From Sinohyriopsis cumingii (Eukaryota; Mollusca; Bivalvia; Unionida; Unionidae), in NCBI GenBank assembly GCA_028554795.2, contig JAPYKE020000281.1:124001-188000 (forward strand): DNA of 64,000 nt, written 5' to 3'. Of this stretch, positions 63,311-64,000 are shown one piece after another. The notes under the pieces were generated by a model. The model did no database searches. It was not told the DNA's origin and was given only the letters and a program-made list of their open reading frames with translations. The number at the start of each line of letters is the position of its first letter. The stretch's first letter is position 1. The position numbers and the translations under genes are program-made.

Positions 63311-64000
63311 ACTCAGTTGTACTTAATTGAAATAATATAGTCAATTGAAACAAATATATAACTCGTGTCTCAGTCATTTGTACAGCCGAATGACTCATGA
63401 ATACTTGCAAAAACATGCAAACGTGTCCATTGTCTTGGGTTGGCCCACAATTGTACTGGCCGCACACACCCATCATGGATACACCATGCGCACAGGTTTA
63501 CAAAACAGAAGTTCCGTCCTTGTATGGCGTTGATGGGCACACCAGCTTCAATCCCCATACAGACATACAGACGGCAAGACCGACAGCCTAATATACCCTC
63601 ACACACATACGCACAGACAGCTACAATAAAACCAAACTGGTCTTAATAACCGGTACAGAATTAAAACTTATAGATACATGCTACTAAATTAAACTCTTAA
63701 TAGCAACTTGTAACAATTCAAAAGTTCACAACGTTTCAAATCCGCGTAGTGGTAAAGGCATCATTTCACGCTACAGTATTAAAAACTGAATATGCTTCAG
63801 TTATCAATTATAATAAAATTGTAACACTTTAAATGGAGAACGTACACTCCTTGACAAGTTTTAAAAGACCAGTGGTCAGTTAGACAAGTAATTTGTCTTA
63901 ACTCTACAGGAGAATGAGTATTAGTAAGGGTAAAATACCCTTGCATACCGTACTTTTAGTGTCTCCTGCAACAAGCGATCTACGACGAGATACATTCTAG

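Noticed and set aside
63345-63646. Cluster of overlapping 60-78-codon frames on both strands
   Set aside because: Open in several frames at once because of a GC-richer patch; no recognisable protein.

Overview
The window looks like AT-rich, repeat-loaded intergenic DNA from an animal, most probably a bivalve or other mollusc. Three things suggest this: a tRNA-derived SINE with a conserved central core of the type known from molluscs, a tandem family of RING/B-box/NHL-like TRIM genes of the kind expanded in bivalves, and several classes of non-LTR and LTR retrotransposon. I found no intact single-copy cellular protein gene. All recognisable coding sequence belongs to transposons or to decayed TRIM copies.

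Layout. 1-11.3 kb: non-coding DNA with two degenerate minisatellites (about 0.3-1.15 kb and 1.38-1.9 kb), two short hairpins and a 37-bp tandem array (10.95-11.33 kb). 12.97 kb: a perfect 16-bp-arm palindrome. 13.9-20 kb: two TRIM-like pseudogenes on the + strand (copies A and B) with duplicated flanks. 20-23.5 kb: microsatellites and non-coding DNA. 23.6-30.0 kb: a full-length LINE (about 5.9 kb) with two ORFs, flanked by an exceptional 264-bp direct repeat. 31.1-34.3 kb: a decayed Ty3/Gypsy-type element. 36.5-38.5 kb: the best preserved TRIM copy (C), broken by one frameshift region and one stop. 40.3-44.1 kb: minisatellites, a fourth TRIM fragment (D), microsatellites and a SINE sitting in a 50-bp tandem array. 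50.2-52.6 kb: a second, decayed LINE. 53.4 kb: a possible third LINE scrap. 54-64 kb: tandem arrays, long TA tracts and otherwise featureless DNA.

How it fits together. The core (about 13.9-39.8 kb) looks like an old segmental duplication of a TRIM gene and its flanks, later invaded by transposons. The duplication provides a pre-insertion reference: the stretch at about 19.1-19.9 kb is an older paralogue of the LINE target site, with a single copy of the sequence that is doubled around the LINE. This makes the 264-bp repeat most likely a real target-site duplication, more than ten times the usual size for this class of element. All paralogy statements were made by eye and need alignment.
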